Source: Schleiferiaceae bacterium
GTDB taxonomy: Bacteria > Bacteroidota > Bacteroidia > Flavobacteriales > Schleiferiaceae
NCBI GenBank assembly: GCA_018401735.1
Contig: JAGYKI010000029.1
Span: 1-33,593, forward strand
Length of the DNA stretch: 33,593 nucleotides
Direction of reading: 5' to 3'
The stretch's first letter is position 1, and each line of letters starts with the position of its first letter. Under the pieces are notes generated by a model. The model was not told where the DNA came from. It was given only the letters and a program-made list of their open reading frames with translations, and did no database searches. Below are positions 1 through 9,125 of the stretch, piece after piece. Made by a program: the position numbers and the translations under genes.

Positions 1-2
1 AA

Positions 3-230
3 AACGTCGAGCTGCAATTTGTTTCGAAGGAAACGGCTATCGATATGATCAACAAGCATATTGGATTTTACGAAAAAGACAACAATCAGCGTAAGCCTGA
101 AATTGATGCCTCCAAGCTTGGCAGTGATGTAATTAAATCTCGTCTAGATGCAAGCTCAGGAACTTCTTGGTGCCCCCCTATTGGTTTAGGAAAAAGAATT
201 ATTCAGGAGAAAATACTATGCCTTCCTTAA
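3..230 (+). CDS. Phage terminase small subunit-like protein, C-terminal fragment
   Basis: The frame is open from the left edge of the window to a TAA at 228-230; the first ATG is at 45, but the frame is coding-like before it. The residues KETAIDM, KHIGFYEKDN and KPEIDASKL resemble the C-terminal part of small terminase subunits, the DNA-recognition component of phage packaging motors. This is recognition from memory of the family, not a search. Past the stop the same frame stays open to a TAA at 369-371 (about 46 more codons), so the gene end may be mutated. No other phage gene is visible to the right, which suggests a prophage edge or remnant. The start lies outside the window. Confidence 0.4.
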   Translation, partial: NVELQFVSKETAIDMINKHIGFYEKDNNQRKPEIDASKLGSDVIKSRLDASSGTSWCPPIGLGKRIIQEKILCLP

Positions 231-420
231 GCTCGACAAGGCAAGAGGCAACTAAAACAAGAGCAGGCACTATTCACACTTATGAAGAATATTACCGAGG
301 AGTCTCTTTATAGTGTTGCTGCGGAAGGAGTAAAAAAGTTGTTTGGGCGATGCTTGGCTATTGAAAAATAAAGAAATTCCCTTTACCGATCCCAGGGATT
401 AATTTTCTTGGGGCTTTATT

Positions 421-780
421 TTATTGCTGCGGCCTTTCTTCCTTACCCAAACTATTAAGTAAAGAATTCACAAAGCTTAAGACGAAACTAAAAACCAAGG
501 CCCACCAAAATCCATCGACCGAAAAACCTGAAATTAAATTATCGACCATGAGAATTACCACCGCATTTATCACAAACAGGAAAAGTCCTAAAGTGAAAAT
601 TGTGGCGGGAATAGTAAAGAGAATTAAGAGCGGTTTTATAGTGATATTTAGCAGGGCTAAAACAATGGCCACTAAAATTGCGGTACCGAAACCATCGAGG
701 TGAACGGCATTACCCATTATCCAAGCGGTGATAAAAACACTCAGCGTATTTACGACTAACTTAATCAGTAGATTATTCAT
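421..780 (-). CDS. Phage holin family 4-like small membrane protein
   Basis: A 119-residue protein made almost wholly of hydrophobic segments, with about four predicted membrane helices (roughly residues 5-25, 30-50, 55-80 and 90-112). The pattern, with NITIKPLL after helix 2 and a FTLGLFLFVINA-type third helix, matches the widespread mycobacterial-type 4-TM holin superfamily (Phage_holin_4_2, formerly DUF360). Despite the name, chromosomal members in Bacteroidota are not tied to phage lysis and their role is unknown. It starts with ATG (778-780) and is divergent from the aminopeptidase gene, with only 36 bp between the two starts, so their promoters must overlap. A weak hairpin lies beyond its stop at about 366-416. 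Confidence 0.8.
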   Translation of the reverse strand: MNNLLIKLVVNTLSVFITAWIMGNAVHLDGFGTAILVAIVLALLNITIKPLLILFTIPATIFTLGLFLFVINAVVILMVDNLISGFSVDGFWWALVFSFVLSFVNSLLNSLGKEERPQQ

Positions 781-816
781 GGATTCTTAACTTGCGTCCT
801 CAAAATTAACAATAAC

Positions 817-2712
817 ATGAGAATTAAATCCCTCTCGGCCGGCCTTTTGGCTTTTGCCCTTTTTTCTTGTCAAAATACCAACACTCCTAAAACTGAAGAT
901 GAAAGCCCTATGCTTGTAGAAATGAAGACTGGCGCAGACCCTCATAGTTATGCCCAAGAAAACGCGGTGGTTAAAAGCCTCGCTTGGGACGCAGAGGTAA
1001 ATTTCGAGCAAAAGCAAATTAGCGCTACCGCTACTTGGGACATTGAAACCAAAGCTGGTGCGGAAGCGATTTACTTCGATATTTTCGATCTCGCCATTGA
1101 AAAAGTTTTAGTAGATGGCGCAGAAACCGATTTCAGTTTAAGCCCCTTCGACGAGCATTTAGGTCAGGGATTGCACATCCCCATCAGCGATCAAGCGAAA
1201 CAAGTAAGCATTACCTACAAAACGGGCGATAATGCCCGCGCCCTACAATGGCTCGATGCCGAACAAACTGCAGGCAAACAAAAACCTTTTTTATTCACAC
1301 AAAGCCAGGCTATTTTAGCCCGCAGCTGGGTGCCAACACAAGATAGTCCAGGCATTCGTTTTACCTATAGCGCCAAGGTGAAGGTTCCCCAAGATATGTT
1401 AGCGCTTATGAGTGCTTCCAATCCGCAAGAGCGCAATGAAACAGGGGTTTACGAGTTCTCTATGCCGCAAGCTATTCCTTCCTACCTACTCGCCCTAGCA
1501 GTAGGTGATGTGTATTTCGAAAGCATTAGTGAGCGCACGGGTGTTTACGCCGAAGCTTCTTTATTAGACACTTCTGCCTACGAGTTTGCCGATCTTGAAA
1601 AAATGGTACAAGCGGCGGAAGGTCTTTATGGCCCCTATGCTTGGGGACGTTACGATTTAATTGTATTGCCTCCCTCTTTCCCTTTCGGGGGAATGGAAAA
1701 CCCACGCTTAACTTTTGCTACGCCCACCATTTTAGCAGGCGATCGCAGTTTAGTTAGCTTAGTGGCGCACGAATTAGCGCATAGTTGGAGTGGCAATTTA
1801 GTTACCAATGCCACTTGGGATGACTTCTGGTTAAATGAAGGCTTTACCGTGTATTTCGAACACCGTATTATGGAAGCCGTTTACGGCAAAGAATACTCTG
1901 AAATGTTGGCTAGCCTTACCCGCGCTGGTCTAGAAGAAGACGCCGCGGAAATGCTAAAAGATATTCCTAACGATACCAAATTGAAACTTGACCTTACCGG
2001 TCGTAACCCTGATGATGGCGTTACCAGTATTCCTTACGATAAAGGTTATTTCTTTCTGCGTTTAATGGAAGAAACCGTGGGCCGCGAGCGTTTCGACGAG
2101 TTCTTGAAAAATTACTTCCAGACCAATAAATTCTCGGTAATGACCACCGAAGAGTTTATCGATTATTTAAGAGCTAATCTTTTAAGTGAGGAAGAGTTTA
2201 AGAGCATCGGTGTAAAAAGTTGGATTTACGAAATCGGTTTACCCGATAATTTACCAACGGTAAGCAGCAATCGTTTTGCCACAGTAAGTGAGGCCTTAGA
2301 TACTTATTTAAATAAAGGCACTTTGCCCGCCGCCAGCTTAAGCGATAAGTGGACTACCCACGAATGGTTGCATTTTATCAATAGCCTGCCCGAAACTATT
2401 AACAAGGAGCAATTAGCTGAACTAGATGCCGCCTATGGATTCACCGCTAGTGGGAATAGCGAGATTTCTGCCGCTTGGTTCCAGCCTACCATTGCCGCTG
2501 CTTACGAAGCCGTTTATCCAAAAGTGGAAAGCTTCCTAATTTCGGTTGGAAGAAGGAAATTCCTTACCCCTACTTATAAAGCGATGTTGGATGCTGGTCA
2601 AGCCGAGATGGCCAATAACATCTATGCGAAAGCCAGACCTAATTACCATGCGGTAAGTAGAGAAACCTTAGATGCTCTTTTAGAGGTAGATAAAAAGACT
2701 ACGAAAAGCTAA
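817..2712 (+). CDS. M1 family metallopeptidase (aminopeptidase), lipoprotein
   Basis: A 631-residue zinc aminopeptidase of family M1, removing N-terminal residues from peptides. Seen directly: an N-terminal signal with lipobox LFSC (Cys18), so probably membrane-anchored in the periplasm or on the surface; the exopeptidase motif GGMEN at residues 291-295; the zinc motif HELAH with His318, Glu319 and His322; and the third zinc ligand Glu341 in WLNEGF, at exactly the HExxH-x18-E spacing. The C-terminal part (about 460-625) resembles the helical domain of leukotriene A4 hydrolase/aminopeptidase B, so the nearest subgroup is the LTA4H-like cold-active aminopeptidases. Length fits that subgroup. 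The gene stands alone and ends in a strong bidirectional terminator. Confidence 0.93.
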   Translation: MRIKSLSAGLLAFALFSCQNTNTPKTEDESPMLVEMKTGADPHSYAQENAVVKSLAWDAEVNFEQKQISATATWDIETKAGAEAIYFDIFDLAIEKVLVDGAETDFSLSPFDEHLGQGLHIPISDQAKQVSITYKTGDNARALQWLDAEQTAGKQKPFLFTQSQAILARSWVPTQDSPGIRFTYSAKVKVPQDMLALMSASNPQERNETGVYEFSMPQAIPSYLLALAVGDVYFESISERTGVYAEASLLDTSAYEFADLEKMVQAAEGLYGPYAWGRYDLIVLPPSFPFGGMENPRLTFATPTILAGDRSLVSLVAHELAHSWSGNLVTNATWDDFWLNEGFTVYFEHRIMEAVYGKEYSEMLASLTRAGLEEDAAEMLKDIPNDTKLKLDLTGRNPDDGVTSIPYDKGYFFLRLMEETVGRERFDEFLKNYFQTNKFSVMTTEEFIDYLRANLLSEEEFKSIGVKSWIYEIGLPDNLPTVSSNRFATVSEALDTYLNKGTLPAASLSDKWTTHEWLHFINSLPETINKEQLAELDAAYGFTASGNSEISAAWFQPTIAAAYEAVYPKVESFLISVGRRKFLTPTYKAMLDAGQAEMANNIYAKARPNYHAVSRETLDALLEVDKKTTKS

Positions 2713-2737
2713 CCAAACAGAGGCTTAAGACTCTATA

Positions 2738-2772
2738 AAATAGCCACGGGATAAATCTCGTGGCTATTTTTT
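2738..2772. terminator. Bidirectional intrinsic terminator
   Basis: The arms AAATAGCCACG (2738-2748) and CGTGGCTATTT (2759-2769) form a perfect 11-bp stem with a 10-nt loop, followed by a T-run on the plus strand and preceded by A residues that give a T-run on the minus strand. It separates the convergent aminopeptidase gene and the outer-membrane protein gene, whose stop is directly beside it. Confidence 0.9.
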
Positions 2773-3585
2773 TTATAGTGGAATCCTAAATCCGATCACG
2801 CCATTAATTTGCGCAAAGAAAAAAGATTGCTCGGCCGAGTCCATCGTGCTGGCGGTAGTGCGAATATTGCCCATATTGATATAGCCACTTTTAAACTCGC
2901 TCTGAATAAAGAAATAGCGGTAGAAATTAAAGTTAAACGCTAAAACCGCCGATATACCATAACCCGAAGTATGAAACTCATCGTAGCGCTCTTTCCCTAA
3001 AAGAACCGTATTGGTTTTGGGAACTAAGGCTCCTAGTCCAATACCCTCTAAAACGCTAAACTGAAATTTTTTATAGTCCAAAATCTGATCGGATCGGCGC
3101 AGTTCTAGATTAAGGTAATTGAGTCCATCGGTATGTTCAAACTGTAAAAAGTCTTTAGTTAGCTCAATTGCTTCACCGTTATAGTGCCCCGCAAACGGGC
3201 CATAGGCCTCGCCAATAAAACCGTTAATGCGCACAAACTGATTTTGCTGCATCACATATTTCATGTGATCAGCCCCAAAAGATATCTCCCAATTATCGCT
3301 TAAATAATAGCCGATGCGAAAGTTATACTGTGGAATAGTCATCCGACCTACATTTAAATAGGTCTCTCCTTCGAAAGGAAATTGCTTATCGCGGGCTTTC
3401 ACCTCTTGCAGCGTAAAATCGTAATCTTCGCCTTTAAAACGAATATCCGAATTGGTAAAAGCATCCCAATTCCAGCCCCAATAAAAATAGAGGCTACCTT
3501 TTTTGGAAGGACTGTTTTGGGCCTTACTGAAATTGCTTAAACCAATAGTGAGAAGGACTAAAAGGAAAAAACTTTTTACTTTCAT
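2773..3585 (-). CDS. Outer-membrane beta-barrel-like protein of unknown function
   Basis: 270 residues with a clear Sec signal peptide ending near SKAQNS (cleavage about residue 22). The mature part has alternating aromatic and polar strands (YFYWGWNWDAF, FRIGYYLSDNWEISFGADH, FYRYFFIQSEFKSGYI) and ends in a short hydrophobic strand (GVIGFRIPL), which is the look of a small outer-membrane beta-barrel. I do not recognise a specific family. It starts with ATG only 2 bp after the stop of murF/alr, so it is the last gene of the tdk - murF/alr - barrel transcript and ends at the shared bidirectional terminator. Function cannot be assigned; a structural or acyl-chain transport barrel is possible. 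Confidence 0.75.
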   Translation of the reverse strand: MKVKSFFLLVLLTIGLSNFSKAQNSPSKKGSLYFYWGWNWDAFTNSDIRFKGEDYDFTLQEVKARDKQFPFEGETYLNVGRMTIPQYNFRIGYYLSDNWEISFGADHMKYVMQQNQFVRINGFIGEAYGPFAGHYNGEAIELTKDFLQFEHTDGLNYLNLELRRSDQILDYKKFQFSVLEGIGLGALVPKTNTVLLGKERYDEFHTSGYGISAVLAFNFNFYRYFFIQSEFKSGYINMGNIRTTASTMDSAEQSFFFAQINGVIGFRIPL

Positions 3586-3587
3586 TT

Positions 3588-6056
3588 TTAAGACATAAAA
3601 TACACCCGCTTTACGCGCTGCGATATACCAGTTAAAACTTCGTAAGGAATCGTATTCATATCCTTTGCAAAATCATAAATACTTCTGTCGTCGCCAAAAA
3701 TAAGAACCTCCTCACCTTCTTCGATCGGATCTTCAAAAATATTTACCATTACCATATCCATGCACACAGAACCTACTGTTGGGTATAGCTTGCCTTTAAT
3801 CATAACCTTGCCCACACCCATACTTAGCGAACGACTAAAGCCATCGGCATAACCAATAGAAATAACGGCAATTTTAGTCTCCGCATCTGCTTTAAAGCGC
3901 CTACCATAACCTACCGAATCGCCTGCTTGTAGATTTTTAATTTGGGATACCCGCGCTTTCAATTCGCTAATCGGCAAAAGGTGTTTGCGCTCCTCTTCTG
4001 CATTGGAAACGCCGTACAAACCAATTCCCAAGCGCACCATATCAAAATAAGCCTCAGGAAAACGTTCTATGCCACTACTATTAGCAATGTGCCTTAAAAA
4101 GGGATAGGATAATCCTGCGGCAATCGCATCGCTCATGCGTTTAAAGGTGGCAATTTGTAAGCGGGTAAAGTCACTTTCTGCTGGGTCGTCCGCTGCCGCT
4201 AGATGCGAAAACACAGAAGCCACGGCTATAGTAGAATGTTTTTGTAAAACTTGAATAAGCTCGTCTAAATCGGCCTCTTCAAAGCCCAAACGATGCATGC
4301 CCGTTTCTAACTTGAGATGAATTAAGACCTTTTCCTCGGCGGGAGAAGTCTCCAGCAAATTGACTAGTTCGCCTAAACGTGCTAAGCTGTAAATCTCGGG
4401 TTCTAGTTTATTTTTAATCATGGATTTAAGCGCCGACGATTCGGTATTTAAAACCATAATGGGAAGTTCAATGCCTGCCTTACGCAATTCTAAGCCCTCA
4501 TCTGCGTAAGCAACCGCTAAATAATCTACCCCATGAAAGGCCAATACCCGTGCCACTTCCACTGCTCCGCTGCCATAGGCAAAGGCTTTAACCATTGCCA
4601 TTAATTTGGCTTCGGGTTTCAATTTGGAGCGGTAATAGTTAAGATTGTGAACGACACGATTAAGATGCACTTCCAAAACCGTTTCGTGGCGGTGCATGAC
4701 TAATCTTTCGGCAATCTTTTCAAAAGCAAAAGAGCGCGCTCCTTTTAATAGCACCGCCTTTTCTTTAAAACTATGCAAATGCATATTTATTAAAAAAGCA
4801 TCGGTAGTAGGATAGTAGGCACAAATTTGCGGCCTCTCAAATTCTAGCGATTCCAAAGCTTCGCCAATTAATATGAGCGCCTCTAATTGAAAGCGCTCAA
4901 TAATTTCACGCAAGGCCTTATATAAGTCATCTGGCGCCAGACCAATTTGCTGTAAATCGCTTAAGATTAAAACCCGGCCTCGCTCCCCTGCATGCGCGTC
5001 TAAAAAGTGCAAAGCCAAGCGCAGTGATTCTAAATCGCTATTGTAGGCATCGTTAATCAGCAAGCCATTCTGAATGCCCTCCTTCATTTCGAGGCGCATC
5101 TCTACGGGAGTGAGTTTGGATAATCCTGTATTAATTTGCTGCTGATCCAAGCCCACTAAAAACGCACAAACTATACTATGCGCTGCGTTTTGTAGACTCG
5201 CTTCATCTCCGAAAGGAAGAGAAAGTGTAAAATTTTTACCTTGCCAAACTAAGCCCAATTGGGCGGAGTTGGCTTGCGCTTCCATTATTTTAAACTGAAA
5301 ATCTACTGTAGTTTTCTGCCAAGACCAAGCGTGTAATTGCAAGGCCTTTTTCGCCGCGAAGCTTTCAATCTTATGGGCCAAAAGCGAATCATCAGCTTGA
5401 TAAATAAGGTGTTCGGCTTTTCGAAAGAGCTTTAGTTTCTCGTCAATTTTCGCTTCTACATTACTAAAGTTTTCTGCGTGAGCACTACCGATATTAGTGA
5501 AAATCCCCCATTTAGGCGCGAGCATCTGCGCCAAGTTTTCCATTTCATGAGGTTCGCTAATTCCTGCTTCAAAAATTCCTAGTTCATCATTGTCTTTTAA
5601 ATTCCACAATGAAATAGGAACGCCAATTTGTGAATTATAACTCTTCGGATTTTTAGTCAATTTAAAATGCGGCTGCAGCAACTGACTGAGCCATTCCTTT
5701 ACCACTGTTTTTCCATTACTACCCGTTATCGCAATAATTTCAGCGCTGGAATGCAGACGTATTTGTTGCGCCAAATTTTGCAACGCTTGCAAAGTATGAG
5801 GCACCTTATAAAAACTAATTTCAGGATAACTTTTAGCAGGAAGCACTTCTACTACGAAGGCTTTTACGCCTTTGGCAATAAGCTCTTCTATGTATTCATG
5901 TCCATTATGGTGCTTGCCGCTGATAGCAAAAAACAAGGCACCGCTGCCCGCCGAATATTGGCGGCTATCGTATAAAATGCGTGTCACCAATTGAGCGGGA
6001 GGCCCGGTAAGCTCTGCCTGTAAATAACTCTCTAAAAGTGACGATCTATTTTCCAA
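3588..6056 (-). CDS. murF/alr: Bifunctional MurF ligase / alanine racemase
   Basis: An 822-residue fusion of two cytoplasmic peptidoglycan-precursor enzymes. The N-terminal half (about 1-450) is MurF-like: it adds D-Ala-D-Ala to UDP-MurNAc-tripeptide and carries the ATP-binding loop TGSNGKT (residues 111-117, Lys116). The C-terminal half (about 455-822) is alanine racemase, with the PLP lysine Lys490 in [10 protein letters not shown] followed by Tyr494, and a GYADGFSRS segment where the second catalytic tyrosine sits. The fusion makes D-Ala and uses its dipeptide, and is common in Bacteroidota. The start codon is TTG (6054-6056): an in-frame TGA lies five codons upstream and no ATG lies between. 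It overlaps the end of tdk by 11 bp, pointing to translational coupling. Confidence 0.93.
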   Translation of the reverse strand: MENRSSLLESYLQAELTGPPAQLVTRILYDSRQYSAGSGALFFAISGKHHNGHEYIEELIAKGVKAFVVEVLPAKSYPEISFYKVPHTLQALQNLAQQIRLHSSAEIIAITGSNGKTVVKEWLSQLLQPHFKLTKNPKSYNSQIGVPISLWNLKDNDELGIFEAGISEPHEMENLAQMLAPKWGIFTNIGSAHAENFSNVEAKIDEKLKLFRKAEHLIYQADDSLLAHKIESFAAKKALQLHAWSWQKTTVDFQFKIMEAQANSAQLGLVWQGKNFTLSLPFGDEASLQNAAHSIVCAFLVGLDQQQINTGLSKLTPVEMRLEMKEGIQNGLLINDAYNSDLESLRLALHFLDAHAGERGRVLILSDLQQIGLAPDDLYKALREIIERFQLEALILIGEALESLEFERPQICAYYPTTDAFLINMHLHSFKEKAVLLKGARSFAFEKIAERLVMHRHETVLEVHLNRVVHNLNYYRSKLKPEAKLMAMVKAFAYGSGAVEVARVLAFHGVDYLAVAYADEGLELRKAGIELPIMVLNTESSALKSMIKNKLEPEIYSLARLGELVNLLETSPAEEKVLIHLKLETGMHRLGFEEADLDELIQVLQKHSTIAVASVFSHLAAADDPAESDFTRLQIATFKRMSDAIAAGLSYPFLRHIANSSGIERFPEAYFDMVRLGIGLYGVSNAEEERKHLLPISELKARVSQIKNLQAGDSVGYGRRFKADAETKIAVISIGYADGFSRSLSMGVGKVMIKGKLYPTVGSVCMDMVMVNIFEDPIEEGEEVLIFGDDRSIYDFAKDMNTIPYEVLTGISQRVKRVYFMS

Positions 6057-6645
6057 TTCCTTTTTTATTCAACTTGATGGCTTCATTAAAAGCAGCCCTA
6101 CTAAGAGGTTCATACTGATCTTTTGCTCCTAAAAATACCTGTTTTTCACCACTTACAATGCGATGCGAATGATTGGCCAAATTGCCCGTTTTTACGCAAA
6201 CCGCATGCACCTTTGTAACATATTCGGCGGTGGCCATAAGGTAAGGCATGGGGCCAAACGGCTTGCCTTTAAAGTCCATATCTAGTCCGGCTACAATAAC
6301 CCGCGCGCCTCGATTGGCCAATTCATTGCAAACTTCTACGATGCCTTCGTCAAAAAACTGCGCTTCATCGATGCCAATTACGTCTATGCCGTCGCCGTAA
6401 ATTAAGATATTAGAACTGCTTTCTACCGCAGTAGATCGAAAGGCATTATTATCGTGGCTAACTACCTCTTCCTCACTATATCGCGTATCAATAATCGGCT
6501 TAAAAATCTCCACTGTTTGCTGGGCAAATTGGGCTCTTTTTAAGCGACGAATAAGCTCTTCGGTTTTACCCGAAAACATGCTTCCGCAGATTACTTCAAT
6601 CCACCCGCTATGTTTTTGATGATTTACTGTATTTTCGAGGAACAT
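6046..6645 (-). CDS. tdk: Thymidine kinase (type II)
   Basis: A 199-residue salvage enzyme that phosphorylates thymidine with ATP. Visible motifs are the P-loop GSMFSGKT at about residues 21-28, the Walker B-like DEAQFFD, and the lasso region [14 protein letters not shown] with YEPLSRAAF near the end. Length is normal. The usual second pair of zinc cysteines is missing: the segment that reads CxxC in Escherichia coli is CVKT here, and only one cysteine is kept. This looks like the form often seen in Bacteroidota. The ATG start is at 6643-6645. It heads the minus-strand run with murF/alr and the barrel protein, and a TAnnTTTG box lies about 20 bp upstream. Confidence 0.93.
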   Translation of the reverse strand: MFLENTVNHQKHSGWIEVICGSMFSGKTEELIRRLKRAQFAQQTVEIFKPIIDTRYSEEEVVSHDNNAFRSTAVESSSNILIYGDGIDVIGIDEAQFFDEGIVEVCNELANRGARVIVAGLDMDFKGKPFGPMPYLMATAEYVTKVHAVCVKTGNLANHSHRIVSGEKQVFLGAKDQYEPLSRAAFNEAIKLNKKGIGK

Positions 6646-6666
6646 TTTTTATGGCTATTATCGCCA

Positions 6667-6674
6667 CAAAACTA
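6667..6674 (-). promoter_or_regulatory. Candidate -7 promoter box for tdk
   Basis: The minus strand reads TAGTTTTG, an exact match to the Bacteroidota -7 consensus TAnnTTTG, about 21 bp upstream of the tdk ATG. I see no clear TTG at the expected -33 distance, so the call rests on the -7 box and its position in a 49-bp divergent gap. Confidence 0.45.
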
Positions 6675-6694
6675 AGCATAAAAGAAGCGGTTAA

Positions 6695-7390
6695 ATGAAA
6701 GATAGCGTTCGCAAAGAATTAAAGGAACTTTGTTACTATATAATTGAGAATAATAATTCCTTAGCCAGGCCCGAGCAACTTACTAGGGTACAAATGCTTT
6801 ATGAGCGCCTTCTGGTTTTAAACTATTTGGAAGAATTAGAAGAAGAAGGCAAAACTATTCCTGGACCGGCACTGAAAACCGCGCCAGCATTAGCACCGAA
6901 GCCCGAACCGAAAGCGACTAGTAGAACCGAAAGTATTTCTAAAGTACCTAGCGCTACAGAGAACGCATCTAGCGAAAGCGTAAAAAAACCCGCCCTAATG
7001 GCGAAAGAGCCTCTTGTGCCCGCAAAGGAAGAAACAAAGCCCGCGCCCACAGAAGTGGCGACAGAAAAAGTTAGCAAGGCAGCACCGAGCAGTAGTCTAA
7101 ATACCATAAATTCGGAAGCGGGACAAAGCCATAGCATAAACGACAAGCTAGCCAAAGGCGCCATAACCGTGGGATTAAATGATCGAATTGCCTTTGTAAA
7201 ACATTTGTTTAACGACAGTCAAGCGGATTTTAATCGCGTGCTATCCCAGCTTAATACCCTCGATACTTATCTCGAATCGATGTATTTTATTGAGAACTTG
7301 GTGAAACCCGATTACGACTGGGAAAACAAAAAACCTTACGAAGATCGTCTCATAAGCTTGGTAAAGAAACGCTTCGGCGAAGATTGGTAA
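6695..7390 (+). CDS. Conserved Bacteroidota protein of unknown function
   Basis: 231 residues in three parts: a helical N-terminal region (1-55, KELKELCYYIIENN and QLTRVQMLYERLLVLNYLEEL); a low-complexity Pro/Ala/Lys/Ser linker (about 56-150); and a well-ordered C-terminal region (about 153-231) with LNDRIAFVKHLF, FNRVLSQLNTLDTY, FIENLVKPDYDW and LVKKRFGEDW. I know similar C-terminal segments as a common uncharacterised protein in Flavobacteriia and related groups, but have no function for it. There is no signal peptide or membrane segment, so it is probably cytoplasmic. It is divergent from tdk and lies just upstream of queA, which has its own promoter box between the two genes. Confidence 0.8.
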   Translation: MKDSVRKELKELCYYIIENNNSLARPEQLTRVQMLYERLLVLNYLEELEEEGKTIPGPALKTAPALAPKPEPKATSRTESISKVPSATENASSESVKKPALMAKEPLVPAKEETKPAPTEVATEKVSKAAPSSSLNTINSEAGQSHSINDKLAKGAITVGLNDRIAFVKHLFNDSQADFNRVLSQLNTLDTYLESMYFIENLVKPDYDWENKKPYEDRLISLVKKRFGEDW

Positions 7391-7413
7391 GGGAAAGCAA
7401 AGGCTTTTTTCAC

Positions 7414-7421
7414 TACTTTTG
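7414..7421 (+). promoter_or_regulatory. Candidate -7 promoter box for queA
   Basis: TACTTTTG matches TAnnTTTG exactly and lies 33 bp before the queA ATG, in the 64-bp gap after the preceding gene. No good -33 TTG is seen at the usual spacing. Confidence 0.5.
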
Positions 7422-7454
7422 CGCCCCTAATTTAAACTTCAAAGCCCGTAAGCT

Positions 7455-8510
7455 ATGAAAATGAAACTTTCTCACTTTGGCTATAAATTGCCGCCAGAGC
7501 TAATAGCCAAGCATCCTACAACCCATCGCGACGAAAGCCGCCTAATGGTAATCAACCGCAAGGAAGGCACTATTGAACACCGCATGTTTTCGGATGTAAT
7601 GGATTATTTCAATGAAGGAGATTCCCTTGTACTGAATAATACCAAAGTTTTTCCTGCCAGAATGTATGGCAACAAGGAAAAAACTGGTGCGCGCATTGAA
7701 GTTTTCTTACTGCGTGAGTTAAATTCCGAAAGCCGCCTTTGGGATGTTTTAGTAGATCCCGCTCGTAAAATTAGAATTGGTAATAAGCTCTATTTTGGCG
7801 ACGACGATAGTCTAGTAGCCGAGGTAATTGACAATACTACTTCACGCGGACGTACCTTGCGTTTTCTTTTTGACGGCTCCTACGAAGAGTTCCGTGCCAA
7901 ATTGAAAGAACTGGGGCAAACGCCTTTACCCAAGTATATCGATCGCGAACCCGAAGCGGAAGACGAAGAGCGTTACCAAAGTATTTTTGCCAAGCACGAA
8001 GGTGCAGTTGCCGCTCCAGTGGCCAGCTTACACTTCAGCAAGCAATTAATGAAGCGTTTGGAAATTAAAGGCGTAAACTTTGCGGAATTAACGCTCCACG
8101 TTGGCTTGGGAACTTTCCGTCCCGTGGAAGTAGAAGATTTGAGCAAGCATAAAATGGATTCGGAGCAGTATATGATTTACGATCATACCGCCGAAGTGGT
8201 AAACAAAACCATTAACAACCGCAAAAAAGTTTGTGCCGTTGGTACTACTTCTATGCGCGCCATGGAAAGCTCAGTAAGCACCGATGGCCACTTGAAACCC
8301 TTTAACGGTTGGACCAATAAGTTCATCTTCCCACCTTATGAATTTCAAATTGCGGATATGATGGTAACTAATTTCCACCCACCGCAAAGCACATTAATGA
8401 TGATGACCGCCGCTTTTGCTGGTTATGACTTATTAATGAAAGCGTACAAGGAAGCCGTAAAAGAAAAATACCGCTTTTTAAGTTATGGCGACGCCATGAT
8501 TATTATCTAA
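7455..8510 (+). CDS. queA: S-adenosylmethionine:tRNA ribosyltransferase-isomerase
   Basis: A 351-residue enzyme that transfers and isomerises the ribosyl group of SAM onto 7-aminomethyl-7-deazaguanine in tRNA, the penultimate step of queuosine synthesis in the cytoplasm. Family segments visible in order: the N-terminal [12 protein letters not shown] and [59 protein letters not shown] and the C-terminal [11 protein letters not shown]. Length equals the family norm. Start ATG at 7455; a second ATG two codons on (MKMKLSHF) is an equally possible start. It has its own -7 box upstream and a strong terminator downstream, so it is probably transcribed alone. The other queuosine genes are not in this window. 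Confidence 0.96.
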   Translation: MKMKLSHFGYKLPPELIAKHPTTHRDESRLMVINRKEGTIEHRMFSDVMDYFNEGDSLVLNNTKVFPARMYGNKEKTGARIEVFLLRELNSESRLWDVLVDPARKIRIGNKLYFGDDDSLVAEVIDNTTSRGRTLRFLFDGSYEEFRAKLKELGQTPLPKYIDREPEAEDEERYQSIFAKHEGAVAAPVASLHFSKQLMKRLEIKGVNFAELTLHVGLGTFRPVEVEDLSKHKMDSEQYMIYDHTAEVVNKTINNRKKVCAVGTTSMRAMESSVSTDGHLKPFNGWTNKFIFPPYEFQIADMMVTNFHPPQSTLMMMTAAFAGYDLLMKAYKEAVKEKYRFLSYGDAMIII

Positions 8511-8527
8511 GTAGATCTGATACTAGT

Positions 8528-8563
8528 AAAAAGGCCGAGCAATATCTTGTTCGGCCTTTTTTT
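8528..8563. terminator. Intrinsic terminator between queA and the small membrane gene
   Basis: AGGCCGAGCAA (8532-8542) pairs with TTGTTCGGCCT (8548-8558) over 11 bp with one G-T pair and a 5-nt loop. It is flanked by A5 on the left and T7 on the right, so it can end transcripts from both sides. Confidence 0.9.
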
Positions 8564-8567
8564 ATGC

Positions 8568-8720
8568 TCAACTGCGAGGACTTAAAAACACCGCCCCAAT
8601 TAATACAAACCCTACTCCCGTCACCATAGGAGGACGCATAATTTTCTCGGGTAAAAAACCTAGGTATATCATGTAGAAGCCTAGAATAATTAAGATTAAT
8701 GCTACAACTTTTTTAATCAT
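8568..8720 (-). CDS. Small membrane protein of 50 residues
   Basis: A short gene below common length cutoffs. It runs from ATG (8718-8720) to TGA (8568-8570). The protein starts MIKKVVALILIILGFYMIYL, a textbook single membrane helix, followed by a short charged loop (PEKIMRPP) and a second hydrophobic stretch (VTGVGFVLIGAVFL, residues 33-46), then SPRS. Two lysines before the first helix suggest the N-terminus stays in the cytoplasm. It sits directly behind the shared terminator with queA, in the convergent position expected for a real gene. I recall similar tiny two-helix proteins in Flavobacteriia but cannot name a family or function. It could only be confirmed by conservation or expression. 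Confidence 0.6.
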   Translation of the reverse strand: MIKKVVALILIILGFYMIYLGFLPEKIMRPPMVTGVGFVLIGAVFLSPRS

Positions 8721-8862
8721 AATGTTATTGTGTTGATTAGAAGGGTTTAAGATAGGGAAATCTCAGCGATAAACACAGGGCTATGGAGCAAACGAATATC
8801 ATTTTAATGCTCCTTAGATGACCCAAACCTCCGTTAAGGACCCCATTAAGAAGCACCTATTC

Positions 8863-9125
8863 ATATTAACGTGAGTTCGACGTAAAATTAGGCCTCAGAC
8901 CTCTTGTAAATAGTGGGTTTCAAGCCAAACAGTGAAGCAATAGCGGGCTGAGCTGGGGCGTGGGAAACCGCTTTTAGAAAGAGCCTAAACAGATTTTCAA
9001 TAAAATGAAAATCCTGCATCTGGCCTCATTTGCTGTAGCCCGCTACAGCTGCACGATCCAGACTAGACTTTTCCTTCCATTAAAAATCTGAGGCTCTAAT
9101 TTATTGATCGAATTCACGTATATTA
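8863..9125. mobile_element. MITE-like element with terminal inverted repeats and target duplication
   Basis: The core at 8869-9119 (251 bp) begins ACGTGAGTTCGA and ends TCGAATTCACGT: 12-bp inverted ends with one mismatch. The pairing extends inward, imperfectly, through AAATTAG and GCCTCAGA on the left (to 8899) and its complement on the right (from 9087). Both sides carry the same direct repeat ATATTA (8863-8868 and 9120-9125), as expected for a 6-bp target-site duplication. Inside is a perfect 8-bp hairpin GCTGTAGC/GCTACAGC (9032-9049), whose left arm region also pairs with AGCGGGCT near 8942. There is no reading frame of note. I infer a non-autonomous miniature transposon; a structured RNA is the alternative. 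Confidence 0.5.

Noticed and set aside
366..416. Possible terminator after the holin-like gene
   Set aside because: AAATAAAG/CTTTATTT and a small ATTCCCT/AGGGATT pairing exist, but the arms are weak, AT-rich and separated by long loops; not listed as a feature.
787..1017. Minus-strand frame of 76 codons
   Set aside because: Antisense to the signal peptide region of the aminopeptidase and overlapping the divergent promoter gap.
5667..5975. Plus-strand frame of 102 codons
   Set aside because: Antisense to the MurF domain, including its ATP-binding loop region; no start context or family likeness.
6823..7164. Minus-strand frame of 113 codons
   Set aside because: It is the antisense shadow of the low-complexity linker in the 6695-7390 gene; its Ala/Gly/Ser-rich content follows from that.
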